From: Clostridiales bacterium
Lineage (GTDB): Bacteria > Bacillota > Clostridia > Oscillospirales > CAG-382
DNA length: 53,291 nucleotides
NCBI GenBank assembly: GCA_003343885.1
Contig: QAKH01000033.1
Coordinates: 1 to 53,291 of the forward strand
Reading direction: 5' to 3'
The first letter of the stretch is position 1, and every line of letters begins with the position of its first letter. Below the pieces are notes generated by a model. That model was not told the origin of the DNA. It did no database searches and worked only from the letters and a program-made list of their open reading frames with translations. The translations under genes were made by a program, and so were the position numbers. Shown here in pieces: positions 45,554-53,291 of the stretch.

Positions 45554-47264
45554 AAAGCTTCTCCTCTTTCAAAACATCGAGATTTATATATTTCAGCTCA
45601 TATTCGTTTTTCTTATTTCCGTTCACAGGATAATCCGCATAAACCGCTCTGTTTTGTGAATACAGTATACACAATGCCCGCTTGGTATTTGGCTGCGGCG
45701 CAGTTTCAGGGCGTAAAGAAAGCAGATAAGTTATTCTTGCAAGCCTTTTGTCGGCTATTTTAAGGCACTCGGGGAGTCTGCCGGATGAGTTCGAGGCAAG
45801 CCTGTCACAGCACATCAAATCTCTTACCTGCGCACGGTCTATCCCGTCAAACGAGCAGAAATACTCGAGTACAAGCCCTGTATATTCGTCAAGCGGCATG
45901 GATTCTTTTTTCCCGAACCCGAGGAACAATTCAAACGGACTTATCCCTGTTTTTTCGAGAACATATTTAAGGCTGAGTTTAAACCGTCCTGAATTGCTTA
46001 TTTTTTCGCAGGCGTCCTCTGCTTCTTTTAAAAAACGCATTTCATTTTCACTAATCCATTTAGTCGAGCGCACTTCGTACGGAGGTTCTTGTGAAAACAC
46101 AAAACCGTAATCCTTTATTTTTTCACGCAGAGCGCTTCCGTAAATAAGCTTTAAAAAACCGAGCTGGAGCTTATGAGCTCCTATCGAATAGGCTTCATCA
46201 AAGCTTTTTTTGAAACTTTCAAAGTCTTCATACGGAAGACCTGCTATCAAATCAATATGCGTATGTATGTTTCCTTTTTGGGCAATACGTCTGACGTTTA
46301 AGGCGATTTTTTCAGTATCTGTTTTGCGCATAACACTGCAAAGCGTTTCCTCATTAAAGCTCTGAAGACCTGCCTCAATCTGAAAAAGCCCTGCCGGAGC
46401 GGATTCAAGCAGTCTTATCGTGCTTTCTTTTAGGATATCCGCCGCAACTTCGAAATGAAAGCATATATCGTGCGGCATAGTATGGCGGTTTTCAAGGATA
46501 AACGATATTATCTGCTCTGCTCTGTTACTGTCGGCGTTAAAAGTCCTGTCGACAAATTTAACTGTTTTAGCTCCGCTTGAGGCAAGAGTAAGTATGGATT
46601 TTTTGACGTACTCCATATCGAAATACCGAACCGACCTTTGTGAACCAGACAGGCAGAAAGCGCAGGAAAACGGACAGCCGCGCGACGATTCGATATAAGC
46701 GATTCGTCCATTTAGCGCGGAAGTGTATTCGTCTGTATACGGACTTTCAAGTTCTGTCAGATTTCTTTCGTAATACGGAACGCTAAGCACGGTTTCGCCG
46801 TTATCATTATAACAGATACCGAGATCTTCCGGAACGGATATTCCGAGAGCTATGGCGTCAAACAGCGCAGACATTGCCTTTTCCCCGTCGCCGCACTGCA
46901 CGTAGTCTGCAATTCCGTTTTTAAGATAATAAGCCGGATTGAAGCTTACCTCGGGACCTCCGAGGATTATGACTGCTTGAGGATTATTGGTTTTTATATG
47001 TTCACATAGCGGCACAACTGTCTGTATATTCCAAATATAACATGAAAAGGCATACACGTCCGGCGTCTTTTCGGTTATTTCATGAAACAGCGTTTCAGGC
47101 TTACTATTGACATTGTTTTCGTATATCTCACACAGCGCGTTTTGACAGTGACTGTCAGCGTACGCTTTAATATACCTTACCGCCGTATTTGTGTGTACAT
47201 ACTGAGAGTTAAGTGCGCACAAAAGGACTTTTATCTTATTTGTCGAATTATTTGTTGAATTCAT
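45546..47264 (-). CDS. B12-binding radical SAM protein (DUF4080)
   Basis: 572 residues. An N-terminal cobalamin-binding-like Rossmann domain (IKVLLCALNSQYVHTNTAVRYI, VIILGGPEVSF) is followed by a radical SAM barrel whose 4Fe-4S ligands are C197, C201 and C204 in GCPFSCAFC. The DUF4080 C-terminal domain comes last. The histidine of the classic DxHxxG base-off motif is not present, as in many relatives. Enzyme class is clear, reaction unknown. Anaerobic metabolism is implied by the oxygen-sensitive cluster. Confidence 0.92.
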   Translation of the reverse strand: MNSTNNSTNKIKVLLCALNSQYVHTNTAVRYIKAYADSHCQNALCEIYENNVNSKPETLFHEITEKTPDVYAFSCYIWNIQTVVPLCEHIKTNNPQAVIILGGPEVSFNPAYYLKNGIADYVQCGDGEKAMSALFDAIALGISVPEDLGICYNDNGETVLSVPYYERNLTELESPYTDEYTSALNGRIAYIESSRGCPFSCAFCLSGSQRSVRYFDMEYVKKSILTLASSGAKTVKFVDRTFNADSNRAEQIISFILENRHTMPHDICFHFEVAADILKESTIRLLESAPAGLFQIEAGLQSFNEETLCSVMRKTDTEKIALNVRRIAQKGNIHTHIDLIAGLPYEDFESFKKSFDEAYSIGAHKLQLGFLKLIYGSALREKIKDYGFVFSQEPPYEVRSTKWISENEMRFLKEAEDACEKISNSGRFKLSLKYVLEKTGISPFELFLGFGKKESMPLDEYTGLVLEYFCSFDGIDRAQVRDLMCCDRLASNSSGRLPECLKIADKRLARITYLLSLRPETAPQPNTKRALCILYSQNRAVYADYPVNGNKKNEYELKYINLDVLKEEKLYE

Positions 47265-47326
47265 TCATAACCCCTTCCGGCAAAGAGCGCAAGTATTTAC
47301 AGCGTACTCCGGGTACACATACAGAA

Positions 47327-47359
47327 AGAGGCTGTGCCCAAAAACTTGTCACAGCCTCT
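47327..47359 (-). terminator. Hairpin after rubrerythrin
   Basis: 10-bp stem AGAGGCTGTG / CACAGCCTCT (47327-47336 region with 47350-47359). Tail on the minus strand is TTCTGTATGT, so termination would be weak. Confidence 0.5.
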
Positions 47360-47384
47360 GTATTCGGCTTGAGCGCAAACCGGC

Positions 47385-47918
47385 TCAATAGTTTTCAGCG
47401 CGAACCTCGAAGTAGCTTCTCGGATGAGCGCATACAGGACAAACCTCGGGAGCTTTCTTTCCTATAACAAGGTGTCCGCAGTTGCGGCATTCCCACATGG
47501 TTTCCTCAGCTTTTTCAAACACTTTCTGCATCTCAACATTGGAAAGAAGAGCAAGATAGCGCTCCTCATGGCTTTTTTCAATTGCGGCAACCATTCTGAA
47601 TTTTGCTGCAAGCTCGGTAAAGCCCTCTTCCTCTGCGTCCTTAGCGAAAGAAGCGTACATATCAGTCCACTCATAGTTTTCGCCTTCAGCAGCTGCTTTG
47701 AGATTTTCAGCAGTATCTGCAAGTTCTCCAAGTGCCTTGAACCACATTTTTGCGTGTTCCTTTTCGTTATCGGCGGTTTTCTGGAAAATTGCAGAAATCT
47801 GCTCATATCCTTCTTTTTTCGCTACACTTGCGAAATATGTGTACTTATTTCTCGCCATGCTTTCGCCGGCAAAAGCCTCTCTCAAATTTTTTTCGGTTTT
47901 TGTTCCCTTAAGCTGCAT
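47385..47918 (-). CDS. rbr: Rubrerythrin
   Basis: 177 residues. The N-terminal four-helix diiron domain supplies ligands in the EAFAGESMARNKY, NEKEHAKMW and AIEKSHEERY helices. The C-terminal rubredoxin-like domain has CRNCGHLVIG and CPVCAHPRSYF for one iron. It reduces hydrogen peroxide in anaerobes. AAAGGA is upstream of the ATG. It lies 63 bp after radC on the same strand; I do not see a clear PerR box. Confidence 0.96.
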   Translation of the reverse strand: MQLKGTKTEKNLREAFAGESMARNKYTYFASVAKKEGYEQISAIFQKTADNEKEHAKMWFKALGELADTAENLKAAAEGENYEWTDMYASFAKDAEEEGFTELAAKFRMVAAIEKSHEERYLALLSNVEMQKVFEKAEETMWECRNCGHLVIGKKAPEVCPVCAHPRSYFEVRAENY

Positions 47919-47981
47919 AACTTCACATTCCTTTCAAAAAAAATATTTTCATATGTTTCATATGATTTAACTGAATAAATT

Positions 47982-48701
47982 TCACAGATCTTTCTCGGTA
48001 AGCTGTGAGTAACTGTCTGTAACTCCATAGCAATATCTTTTCACGCCGATATAATTGTCAGACGCAACTATGTAGTGATCAATAAATCGTATCTCAAGCG
48101 AACGAAGCAGCTCGTCCGTTTCAAGAGTTATATTCTTATCCTGAAAAGACGGAAGCAAAACACCGCTCGGATGATTATGAGCAAGAGCTGCTGAAACTGC
48201 CGACGCTGATACTGAACTTGCTATTATCTTTTTCATTTTGACGGGAGCAACATCCGCAGTACCTTCTGATATTACTACTTTTCGGTCTATTCTTCCCTTT
48301 TTATCAAACAATATCAGCACACATTTTTCAACGTCGCACCCTGCAAACAATTTCACGAAGTATTCTCCGATTTCTTCAAATGTGCCAAACACCTTATCCT
48401 TGGCACTCGCTGTATTCAGTCTTGAATGCAGCTCAAAAACCGTTTTCAGCAAGACTGCCGAATATTCACCTATTCCGGGTACAGACACCAATTCCGTCTC
48501 CGAGGCACGGAACAATTTATCTATGGAACCGAAGTGATCGATCAGTGCATGCGCCAAAGCGTTAGTATCTTTTCTCGGAATTGAGTAGTACAACAAAACC
48601 TCTAAGAGCTCATGGTCACACAAGTTTTCTGAACCTGAACTTATTATTCGCTCACGCATTCTTGAACGATGCATCTTATGTGTTTCATTTCTATTTGGCA
48701 T
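47982..48701 (-). CDS. radC: RadC-family JAB domain protein
   Basis: 239 residues. N-terminal UPF0758 helices with a helix-hairpin-helix (LVSVPGIGEYSAVLLK) are followed by a JAMM/MPN-like metalloprotease fold with H185, H187 and S189 in AHNHPSG and the following Asp in SFQDKNIT. Despite its name, a DNA-repair role is not established for the family. Promoter at 48732-48760. Confidence 0.93.
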   Translation of the reverse strand: MPNRNETHKMHRSRMRERIISSGSENLCDHELLEVLLYYSIPRKDTNALAHALIDHFGSIDKLFRASETELVSVPGIGEYSAVLLKTVFELHSRLNTASAKDKVFGTFEEIGEYFVKLFAGCDVEKCVLILFDKKGRIDRKVVISEGTADVAPVKMKKIIASSVSASAVSAALAHNHPSGVLLPSFQDKNITLETDELLRSLEIRFIDHYIVASDNYIGVKRYCYGVTDSYSQLTEKDL

Positions 48702-48731
48702 AAACGCACCTCTGTTCCCTTCTTCATGTTA

Positions 48732-48760
48732 ATTCTAACATCAATCACGCAAAAAGTCAA
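48732..48760 (-). promoter_or_regulatory. radC promoter
   Basis: Minus strand TTGACT (48760-48755), 17-bp spacer, TAGAAT (48737-48732), the same hexamers as the D-2-hydroxyacid dehydrogenase promoter. Confidence 0.7.
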
Positions 48761-48862
48761 CATACAGCTTTTTCCTTTTAACCATTCTTAATATAATTTT
48801 ACATAAATTTCCTCGAATATTTTAAAACCTTGTAAACAATGAAATAAAATACGCATTTCCTA

Positions 48863-48891
48863 TTGAAGAGCAAAAAAAAATGTGCTAAAAT
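48863..48891 (+). promoter_or_regulatory. Promoter of the SpoIID-type unit
   Basis: TTGAAG (48863-48868), 17-bp spacer rich in A, TAAAAT (48886-48891). Confidence 0.5.
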
Positions 48892-48933
48892 ACACTAAAA
48901 TACGATTATATTTGCTTAAGAGGGGGAGTTATA

Positions 48934-49494
48934 TTGAAAAAGAAACCATTAACTGTCGGGACAGTCATTTTGATAACGGCTGTTTTATTATGTTCCTTCT
49001 CGCTGTCTCTCGTATCTTTTTCCGATAGCAGTGATCCGCTTGTCACTTTGAGCTATCTTACGGATATCATTCTTCCGCAATTCAAAAAGGATGTGCTTAT
49101 GGAGGTTGCAAAGCAATCTCAAACCGCTTCTGACACGTCGGAACAGCTTCCGGATGACGGAACGGGCGATAATACATACGACGATGATGCCAATCAGTCT
49201 GAATCTGAACCGCTGTCGTCAAGCTATACTCTTTTGGAGCTTGAAAACGGTACATGTCTATATGCCGAGTCAGTACTTGAGATAATTGTACGCCCCGGCA
49301 GTGATGTGCAGGTTATTTCACCGTTTGACGCACAGGGAATTGCGGATATTACAAACTCAACCGAATATCTTGACGGCGACACTGTTACTATCAATTCCTA
49401 CTGCATCATCCCGCGTGGCGGAGACGGCAGAGGTATAGAAGTTTTGAATGATAAATCATATATTCTTGTAAGGGGTGAATACAGCATTGGCTAA
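48934..49494 (+). CDS. Membrane-anchored hypothetical protein upstream of SpoIID-type gene
   Basis: 186 residues, family not recognised. N-terminal signal or anchor (about 7-30), an acidic low-complexity linker (roughly 65-100, rich in Asp, Ser, Glu) and a compact C-terminal domain with LLELENGTCLYAESVLEIIVRPGSDVQVIS and CIIPRGGDGRGIEV. TTG start behind GGGGGAG. Its end overlaps the start of the next small gene, and the SpoIID/LytB-type gene follows, so all three probably act together at the cell envelope. Confidence 0.82.
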   Translation: MKKKPLTVGTVILITAVLLCSFSLSLVSFSDSSDPLVTLSYLTDIILPQFKKDVLMEVAKQSQTASDTSEQLPDDGTGDNTYDDDANQSESEPLSSSYTLLELENGTCLYAESVLEIIVRPGSDVQVISPFDAQGIADITNSTEYLDGDTVTINSYCIIPRGGDGRGIEVLNDKSYILVRGEYSIG

Positions 49495-49618
49495 GATTAA
49501 CGAAAAAAAGGCAAAAACTGATATCAAGAAATGGGGAGTACGTATCCTTGTGGTTCTTCTTGCCGCAACTTTTATCGTTTCCACTTTGATTACGGTTCTT
49601 CCTACGCTTTTTATGTAA
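49487..49618 (+). CDS. 43-residue single-span membrane protein
   Basis: 43 residues: a lysine-rich start (MAKINEKKAKTDIKKWG) and one hydrophobic helix to the C terminus. TTG start with AAGGGG about 11 nt upstream, overlapping the preceding gene by 8 nt and ending 15 bp before the SpoIID-type gene. The size resembles DUF4044-like peptides, but I cannot assign it. Confidence 0.68.
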   Translation: MAKINEKKAKTDIKKWGVRILVVLLAATFIVSTLITVLPTLFM

Positions 49619-49633
49619 TTACGGTGAATTGAA

Positions 49634-51121
49634 ATGTCATTCTTTTTCTTAAAAAAATGCTCGGCACTGTCAGCGGCGCTTATATTTACTTTAAGCGCCG
49701 CTTTTGGCTTTTGCGTGCATGCAAATGCTGATGGCGCAGCTTTAGAAGATAATTCTTCTAATCTCATAAGAGTGGGTATCAATTACTCGCAAACCGCCCT
49801 TGATTCCGTGCAAATAAGCGGAGACGGCGGATTTCTGATTCAAGTTCAGGGATACGACGAGGACGCAGCTGCTATTGATGTAAATACACTAAGCCTAACA
49901 GTTCAAAACAACACGCTTGTTGCGTCCACTGCTTTCGGAGCCACTGTCGCAGCCGCTGAAACAGGCATTAAAATTTCTGTAAATCCCGCTGATTACGACA
50001 GCATTACTCAGATAAACTCAGTCGAATATCGAGGCAGCTTTGAATTTTATCTTGATACAAACAACAAGATTACTGTAATAAACGTGCTCGACATAGAACA
50101 GTATTTAAGAGGCGTGCTTCCGAGTGAGGTATATCCCTCCTGGAACATGGAGGCGTTAAAGGCTGCGGCTGTTGCTGCAAGAACCTACGCTTTGAGAAGT
50201 GCCGCCGCTTCGTCGCATTCATCAAGCGGTTTTGACGTATGTTCAACGACGCACTGCCAGATGTACAGCGGTGTTGCAAAGGAGTATCCAACAACCTACC
50301 AGGCTGTTTTGGAAACTGCCGGACTTGTTGTTAAATACAACGGACAGCTTGCAATGACGCCGTATCATTCGTCTAACGGCGGGTATACGGAGTCTTCTTC
50401 CGGAGCATGGGGGTCCGACCAATCCGCATATCCGTATCTTGTAAGTGTTTTCACTCCGTATGAAGACTATCGCGGTGTCCCTAACGGAAAATGGGAGACT
50501 GTTATTAAGCCGGACGAGCTTATGGACTACATTCCTGATTCTTACGCTTCCAAGCTGTCCGGAGAAATAACCGATATTGATTTCGACCGAGCCCCTTCAG
50601 GATTTAATCACTCTATGACGGTTACAGATGAAAACGGAAAAATGCTTACCGTTTCTACTTCGAGCGCTGTAAGGTCATTTTTCGGCTCTTTGGTAATAAG
50701 TCCTAATTTTGCGATAGCACGAACCTATGTTGCCTCTGATGAGGCTGCAACTCCTGCCATAAGCGTTATATCCGCTGACGGTACATACGACCTTACCGGA
50801 GTTAATGGTTACACATACATTTCGGCAGACGGAACCGGCACTTTTACCGGCGTGGAAGAAGTTCTCGTGTTTGACGGACAGGGGTACGGACACGGTGTAG
50901 GACTCAGCCAGTTTGGCTCCCGCTGTATGGCAGACGCCGGCTTTACCTATACGCAGATTCTTGAATTGTACTTTCCCGGAACAGTTGTTGAGAGCCTCTA
51001 CCCTGCTGTTGCCGATGATATTCCGGAGCAGTCACAGGAAAACGGCAACGCTGCGTCAGAAAGCGACGTCGGAACTGAAGAAAACAGTGCTGACAATTCC
51101 GAAGAAAATTCGTCAGTTTAA
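49634..51121 (+). CDS. SpoIID/LytB-domain peptidoglycan hydrolase
   Basis: 495 residues, exported (signal about 8-32). An N-terminal beta domain is followed by the SpoIID domain: VLDIEQYLRGVLPSEVYPSWNMEALKAAAVAARTYAL, with the Glu of PSEV the likely catalytic acid, and then YHSSNGGYTESS, and GQGYGHGVGLSQFG. SpoIID is a lytic transglycosylase acting on stem-peptide-free glycan during forespore engulfment. This longer form with an extended acidic Ser/Glu C-terminal tail (about 462-495) may have a vegetative or germination role. Co-transcribed with two small envelope proteins upstream. Confidence 0.93.
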   Translation: MSFFFLKKCSALSAALIFTLSAAFGFCVHANADGAALEDNSSNLIRVGINYSQTALDSVQISGDGGFLIQVQGYDEDAAAIDVNTLSLTVQNNTLVASTAFGATVAAAETGIKISVNPADYDSITQINSVEYRGSFEFYLDTNNKITVINVLDIEQYLRGVLPSEVYPSWNMEALKAAAVAARTYALRSAAASSHSSSGFDVCSTTHCQMYSGVAKEYPTTYQAVLETAGLVVKYNGQLAMTPYHSSNGGYTESSSGAWGSDQSAYPYLVSVFTPYEDYRGVPNGKWETVIKPDELMDYIPDSYASKLSGEITDIDFDRAPSGFNHSMTVTDENGKMLTVSTSSAVRSFFGSLVISPNFAIARTYVASDEAATPAISVISADGTYDLTGVNGYTYISADGTGTFTGVEEVLVFDGQGYGHGVGLSQFGSRCMADAGFTYTQILELYFPGTVVESLYPAVADDIPEQSQENGNAASESDVGTEENSADNSEENSSV

Positions 51122-51122
51122 G

Positions 51123-51233
51123 ATGCTGAAAAATATGACGCATAGAATAAGAAGCGTAGAAATCATATGCACGAATAACGGCACCGATCCGGACTATAAA
51201 ATAAAGGTTAGTTTATTTAATTTTACAGTTTAA
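51123..51233 (+). CDS. Possible 36-residue peptide
   Basis: Open frame MLKNMTHRIRSVEIICTNNG followed by a short hydrophilic and then hydrophobic tail. It sits between the SpoIID-type gene and the DUF1643 gene on the same strand. Codon use resembles the neighbours, but there is no ribosome binding site, so it may be a remnant or chance. Confidence 0.3.
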   Translation: MLKNMTHRIRSVEIICTNNGTDPDYKIKVSLFNFTV

Positions 51234-51251
51234 GTGCGGGAGGCTCTGCTT

Positions 51252-51890
51252 ATGCACATACCGAGTGTGTCAAACACAGCAAATCTGCAAAATATTTTAT
51301 CTTTTGACGAGGCGCTTTCCAAGGCGCAGGAACCGCAAAAGGAGTATGATTACTCAAAATGGCTGTACGTGCCCTGCGAGTATTCGGAATACAGGTACAT
51401 ACTCGGCACCCGAGGACAAAAGCCTTTGATATGCATAGGCATAAACCCATCGACAGCTGCGCCGGACAATCTTGACAACACTCTCAAGTCTGTTCAGAGA
51501 ATCGCCTTATGCAACGGATTTGACAGTTTTATAATGTTTAACTTATATCCCCAACGTGCGACCAATCCGGATGACATGGAAAAAAACTGCAACACTTATC
51601 TTCACAAAGAAAACTTAGCGGCGTTTGAGTATATTCTGTCATCTCATGCTTCATCTGCGCCGTCGGTATGGGCTGCCTGGGGAGCTATAATCGAGAAAAG
51701 GCAGTATCTTTTTGAGTGTGCCCGCGACATGGTAAACGTCGGCAAGCGTTACGGAGCTACTTGGTACACTGCGGGAAAGCGCTCAAAGAGCGGACATCCG
51801 CATCATCCGCTGTATTTGCCAAAAGACTCTGTTCTTGATTTATTTGATGTGGAATCTTATATCGATAACTGTATCGGGATTACGGTATGA
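51252..51890 (+). CDS. DUF1643 family protein
   Basis: 212 residues. The DUF1643 core is clear: YRYILGTRGQKPLICIGINPSTAAPDNLDNTLKSVQRIA, GFDSFIMFNLYPQRATNPDDM and a C-terminal GHPHHPLYL motif. Function unknown; the family is often thought to be nucleotide-related. An ATG at 51252 has GGGAGG 8 nt upstream; an earlier GTG overlaps that site. Confidence 0.9.
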   Translation: MHIPSVSNTANLQNILSFDEALSKAQEPQKEYDYSKWLYVPCEYSEYRYILGTRGQKPLICIGINPSTAAPDNLDNTLKSVQRIALCNGFDSFIMFNLYPQRATNPDDMEKNCNTYLHKENLAAFEYILSSHASSAPSVWAAWGAIIEKRQYLFECARDMVNVGKRYGATWYTAGKRSKSGHPHHPLYLPKDSVLDLFDVESYIDNCIGITV

Positions 51891-51920
51891 AGAAAAAATA
51901 ATGTGAGGTTAACTTAAATA

Positions 51921-52886
51921 ATGTACAAAATAAGCATACAAACCACTAATTTTCTAAACGACAGAGAAGGCTACGATGAAAAGTTTCAAATACTTAAAAA
52001 TGCCGGATTTGACGCAATAGATTACAACATAAATGCAAATATTTCAATACATGAATTCTTATCCTCACATTCCTGCCCTTTCTTTGATATGGACGAAGAT
52101 CAAATAATAGCTCATCTCACTCCATTTAAAGCGTCCGCACTCAAAAACGGTCTTTTTTTCGGTCAGATGCACGCTCCGTATCCGCCGTACATTATAGGGA
52201 ACGACAAGGTAAACAGATATATTTTTGAAACATTTAAAAAGTCTATCCGTGCTGCGGCATTTTTGGAATGTCCGTATGTTGTGATACACCCGATAAACGT
52301 TGCCTATTCTCTCGGCGCCGAACGTGAGCACCAATTAAATATGGAAATGTTTACTTCTCTTATTCCTTATGCAAAGGAATACGGAGTAACCGTGTGTCTT
52401 GAGAACATGTTTCAGACAACAAAAGGTCATCTTTACGAGGCGGTTTGCGCCGACTTCAACGAGGCGGCGAAATACGTTGATGATCTTAACGAGATAGCAG
52501 GAAAAGAGCTTTTCGGCTTTTGTTTCGATTTAGGGCATGCGAATATACTTGGTAAAAATATAAGAAGGTCTTTAGATATACTGGGAAGTCGTGTGAAAGC
52601 GCTTCACATTCACGACAACAACACAAACGAAGATCTGCACCTTATGCCGTTTACTTTTGCCGTAAACTGGGGTACAGAACTGACAACAGACTGGACGGGC
52701 TTTATAAACGGACTTGCGGACATAGATTACAAAGGGACGATCAGTTTTGAGACTCATCAGGCGTACCATGTTTTTCCAAAGCAAGTACATCCGCAGATGC
52801 TTTCTTTAATGGCGGCAATAGGCAGATATTTTTCTGACGAGATTATCAAAGAAAAGCAAAGACGTCAAAGTGCTCCGCAGTCGTGA
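51921..52886 (+). CDS. TIM-barrel sugar phosphate isomerase/epimerase
   Basis: 321 residues, AP endonuclease 2/xylose-isomerase-like fold. Metal and active-site segments: VVIHPIN, VCLENMFQTTKGH, FCFDLGHANILG, ALHIHDNNTNEDLHLMPFT and GTISFETHQAYHV. Only distantly like the protein at 35423. Substrate unknown. The stretch after it (52887-53030) shows no gene. Confidence 0.88.
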   Translation: MYKISIQTTNFLNDREGYDEKFQILKNAGFDAIDYNINANISIHEFLSSHSCPFFDMDEDQIIAHLTPFKASALKNGLFFGQMHAPYPPYIIGNDKVNRYIFETFKKSIRAAAFLECPYVVIHPINVAYSLGAEREHQLNMEMFTSLIPYAKEYGVTVCLENMFQTTKGHLYEAVCADFNEAAKYVDDLNEIAGKELFGFCFDLGHANILGKNIRRSLDILGSRVKALHIHDNNTNEDLHLMPFTFAVNWGTELTTDWTGFINGLADIDYKGTISFETHQAYHVFPKQVHPQMLSLMAAIGRYFSDEIIKEKQRRQSAPQS

Positions 52887-53030
52887 CAATAATACCGACG
52901 GACAGCTTTTATATTTTAATTATAAAATATTCTCAGTATCTTCAGTACTTTTGTTTTTTCAAACGATCCGATGCTTTTCTAAAAATAGCCTGCAAAAATT
53001 AGTTCTTTACATATTTTTTCAGCAAAGTCA

Positions 53031-53059
53031 TTGACAAAGCTCTGTTTTATATGTATAAT
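53031..53059 (+). promoter_or_regulatory. Consensus promoter upstream of tRNA-Ser-like sequence
   Basis: TTGACA (53031-53036), 17-bp spacer, TATAAT (53054-53059). Exact consensus hexamers, typical of stable RNA genes. Transcription would begin near 53066, 88 nt before the tRNA-like part. Confidence 0.85.
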
Positions 53060-53153
53060 TATTTTGTTTGAGATTGTTATTCAAGTTTGGTATCCCTCAC
53101 TCGGTTTTATAAGAAGTGCGGTATTTGCCTTATTCGTCATTTGTTTTATATAC

Positions 53154-53194
53154 GGAAGCGTATCGAAGTGGTCATAACGGGCCTGACTCGAAAT
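53154..53194 (+). tRNA. tRNA-Ser(CGA), 5' half only (interrupted)
   Basis: Reads as nucleotides 1-39 of a tRNA-Ser: acceptor 5' strand GGAAGCG, U8-A9, a 3-bp D stem (UCG with CGG), the D loop with A14 and GG, G26, anticodon stem 5' strand CCTGA, and loop CTCGAAA giving anticodon CGA. The next base, T, can be position 39. The expected 3' stem strand CAGG is absent, and no matching T-arm or acceptor 3' strand is seen before the window ends. Either the gene is split by an intron or it is a broken copy. Confidence 0.62.
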
Positions 53195-53291
53195 TCTGCG
53201 GGGAGTTGTCCGTTTCGTCCAGCCGAAACCTTGTAACCATGCGGGTTTTACCCGGTTCGAAAATTGAATAAGTTTGCTGTTCTTTCCGTCA
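53195..53291 (+). other. Non-tRNA sequence, candidate group I intron start
   Basis: Starts exactly where the tRNA-Ser half ends. GTTTCG at 53212-53217 can pair with the last six exon bases CGAAAT (53189-53194), leaving a U.G pair at the junction, as in P1 of group I introns. Other possible stems are GTTTCG/CGAAAC (a competing or P2-like hairpin) and CGGGT/ACCCG. The conserved core (P, Q, R, S elements) would lie beyond the window, so intron identity is unproven. Confidence 0.35.

Noticed and set aside
53195..53291. Group II intron start after the tRNA half
   Set aside because: The sequence after the exon does not begin with the GTGYG consensus; the P1-like pairing favours group I.

Overview
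The window looks like chromosomal DNA from a gut-type anaerobic Clostridia (Bacillota), plausibly near Oscillospiraceae. This is an inference from family content: AGGAGG-type ribosome binding sites, SigA promoters with 17-bp spacers, FeoA/FeoB, DUF3793, DUF2325, DUF951, rubrerythrin, SpoIID, a lone MazF toxin, and rhamnose/fucose glycan enzymes. No phage, transposase, integrase or CRISPR array is visible.

Layout. 1-263 is the 5' end of a 16S rRNA gene on the minus strand, preceded by tandem consensus promoters. 0.9-3.7 kb is a minus-strand two-component operon. 4.0-5.0 kb has an orphan MazF toxin and a DtxR-family metal regulator. 5.3-8.3 kb is an overlapping ppx-ppk polyphosphate operon, convergent with xpt. 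9.4-13.9 kb is a minus-strand iron block: feoA, feoB, a small Cys-rich FeoB partner, a DUF3793 gene, a DUF2325 gene and a flavodoxin. Several TTAG-type dyads lie at the feo and DUF3793 promoters, and the DtxR protein at 4.6-5.0 kb is the obvious candidate regulator. 14.1-20.8 kb carries a small decarboxylase-motif peptide, coaE, a lytic transglycosylase, an M18 aminopeptidase, galK, a membrane protein, a WalJ/YycJ-type hydrolase and a histidine phosphatase.

21-31.4 kb holds an (alpha/alpha)6 glycosidase facing secA, then a run of small membrane proteins and a hot-dog thioesterase leading into DUF951, prfA and a TsaC/Sua5 gene. 31.5-39.1 kb is sugar-oriented: a GH29 fucosidase with an in-frame UroD-like remnant after its stop codon, mreB, a 2-hydroxyacid dehydrogenase, then a TIM-barrel isomerase with rhaB and rhaA. 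39.4-45.5 kb has mgtC, a 1320-residue secreted multidomain protein and a GH28-like beta-helix protein overlapping a B12-binding radical SAM gene. 45.5-52.9 kb has rubrerythrin, radC, a SpoIID unit with two small membrane proteins, a DUF1643 gene and another TIM-barrel isomerase.

The most unusual feature is at the right edge. A consensus promoter is followed by what reads as the 5' half of tRNA-Ser(CGA), which stops being tRNA-like immediately after position 39. The following sequence can pair with the exon end in the manner of a group I intron P1 helix with a U.G at the splice site. The window ends before the intron core or 3' exon could be seen, so this is a hypothesis. Other points of interest are the iron-box regulon, a 54-residue protein carrying the Na+-pumping decarboxylase beta-subunit signature, and the UroD remnant.
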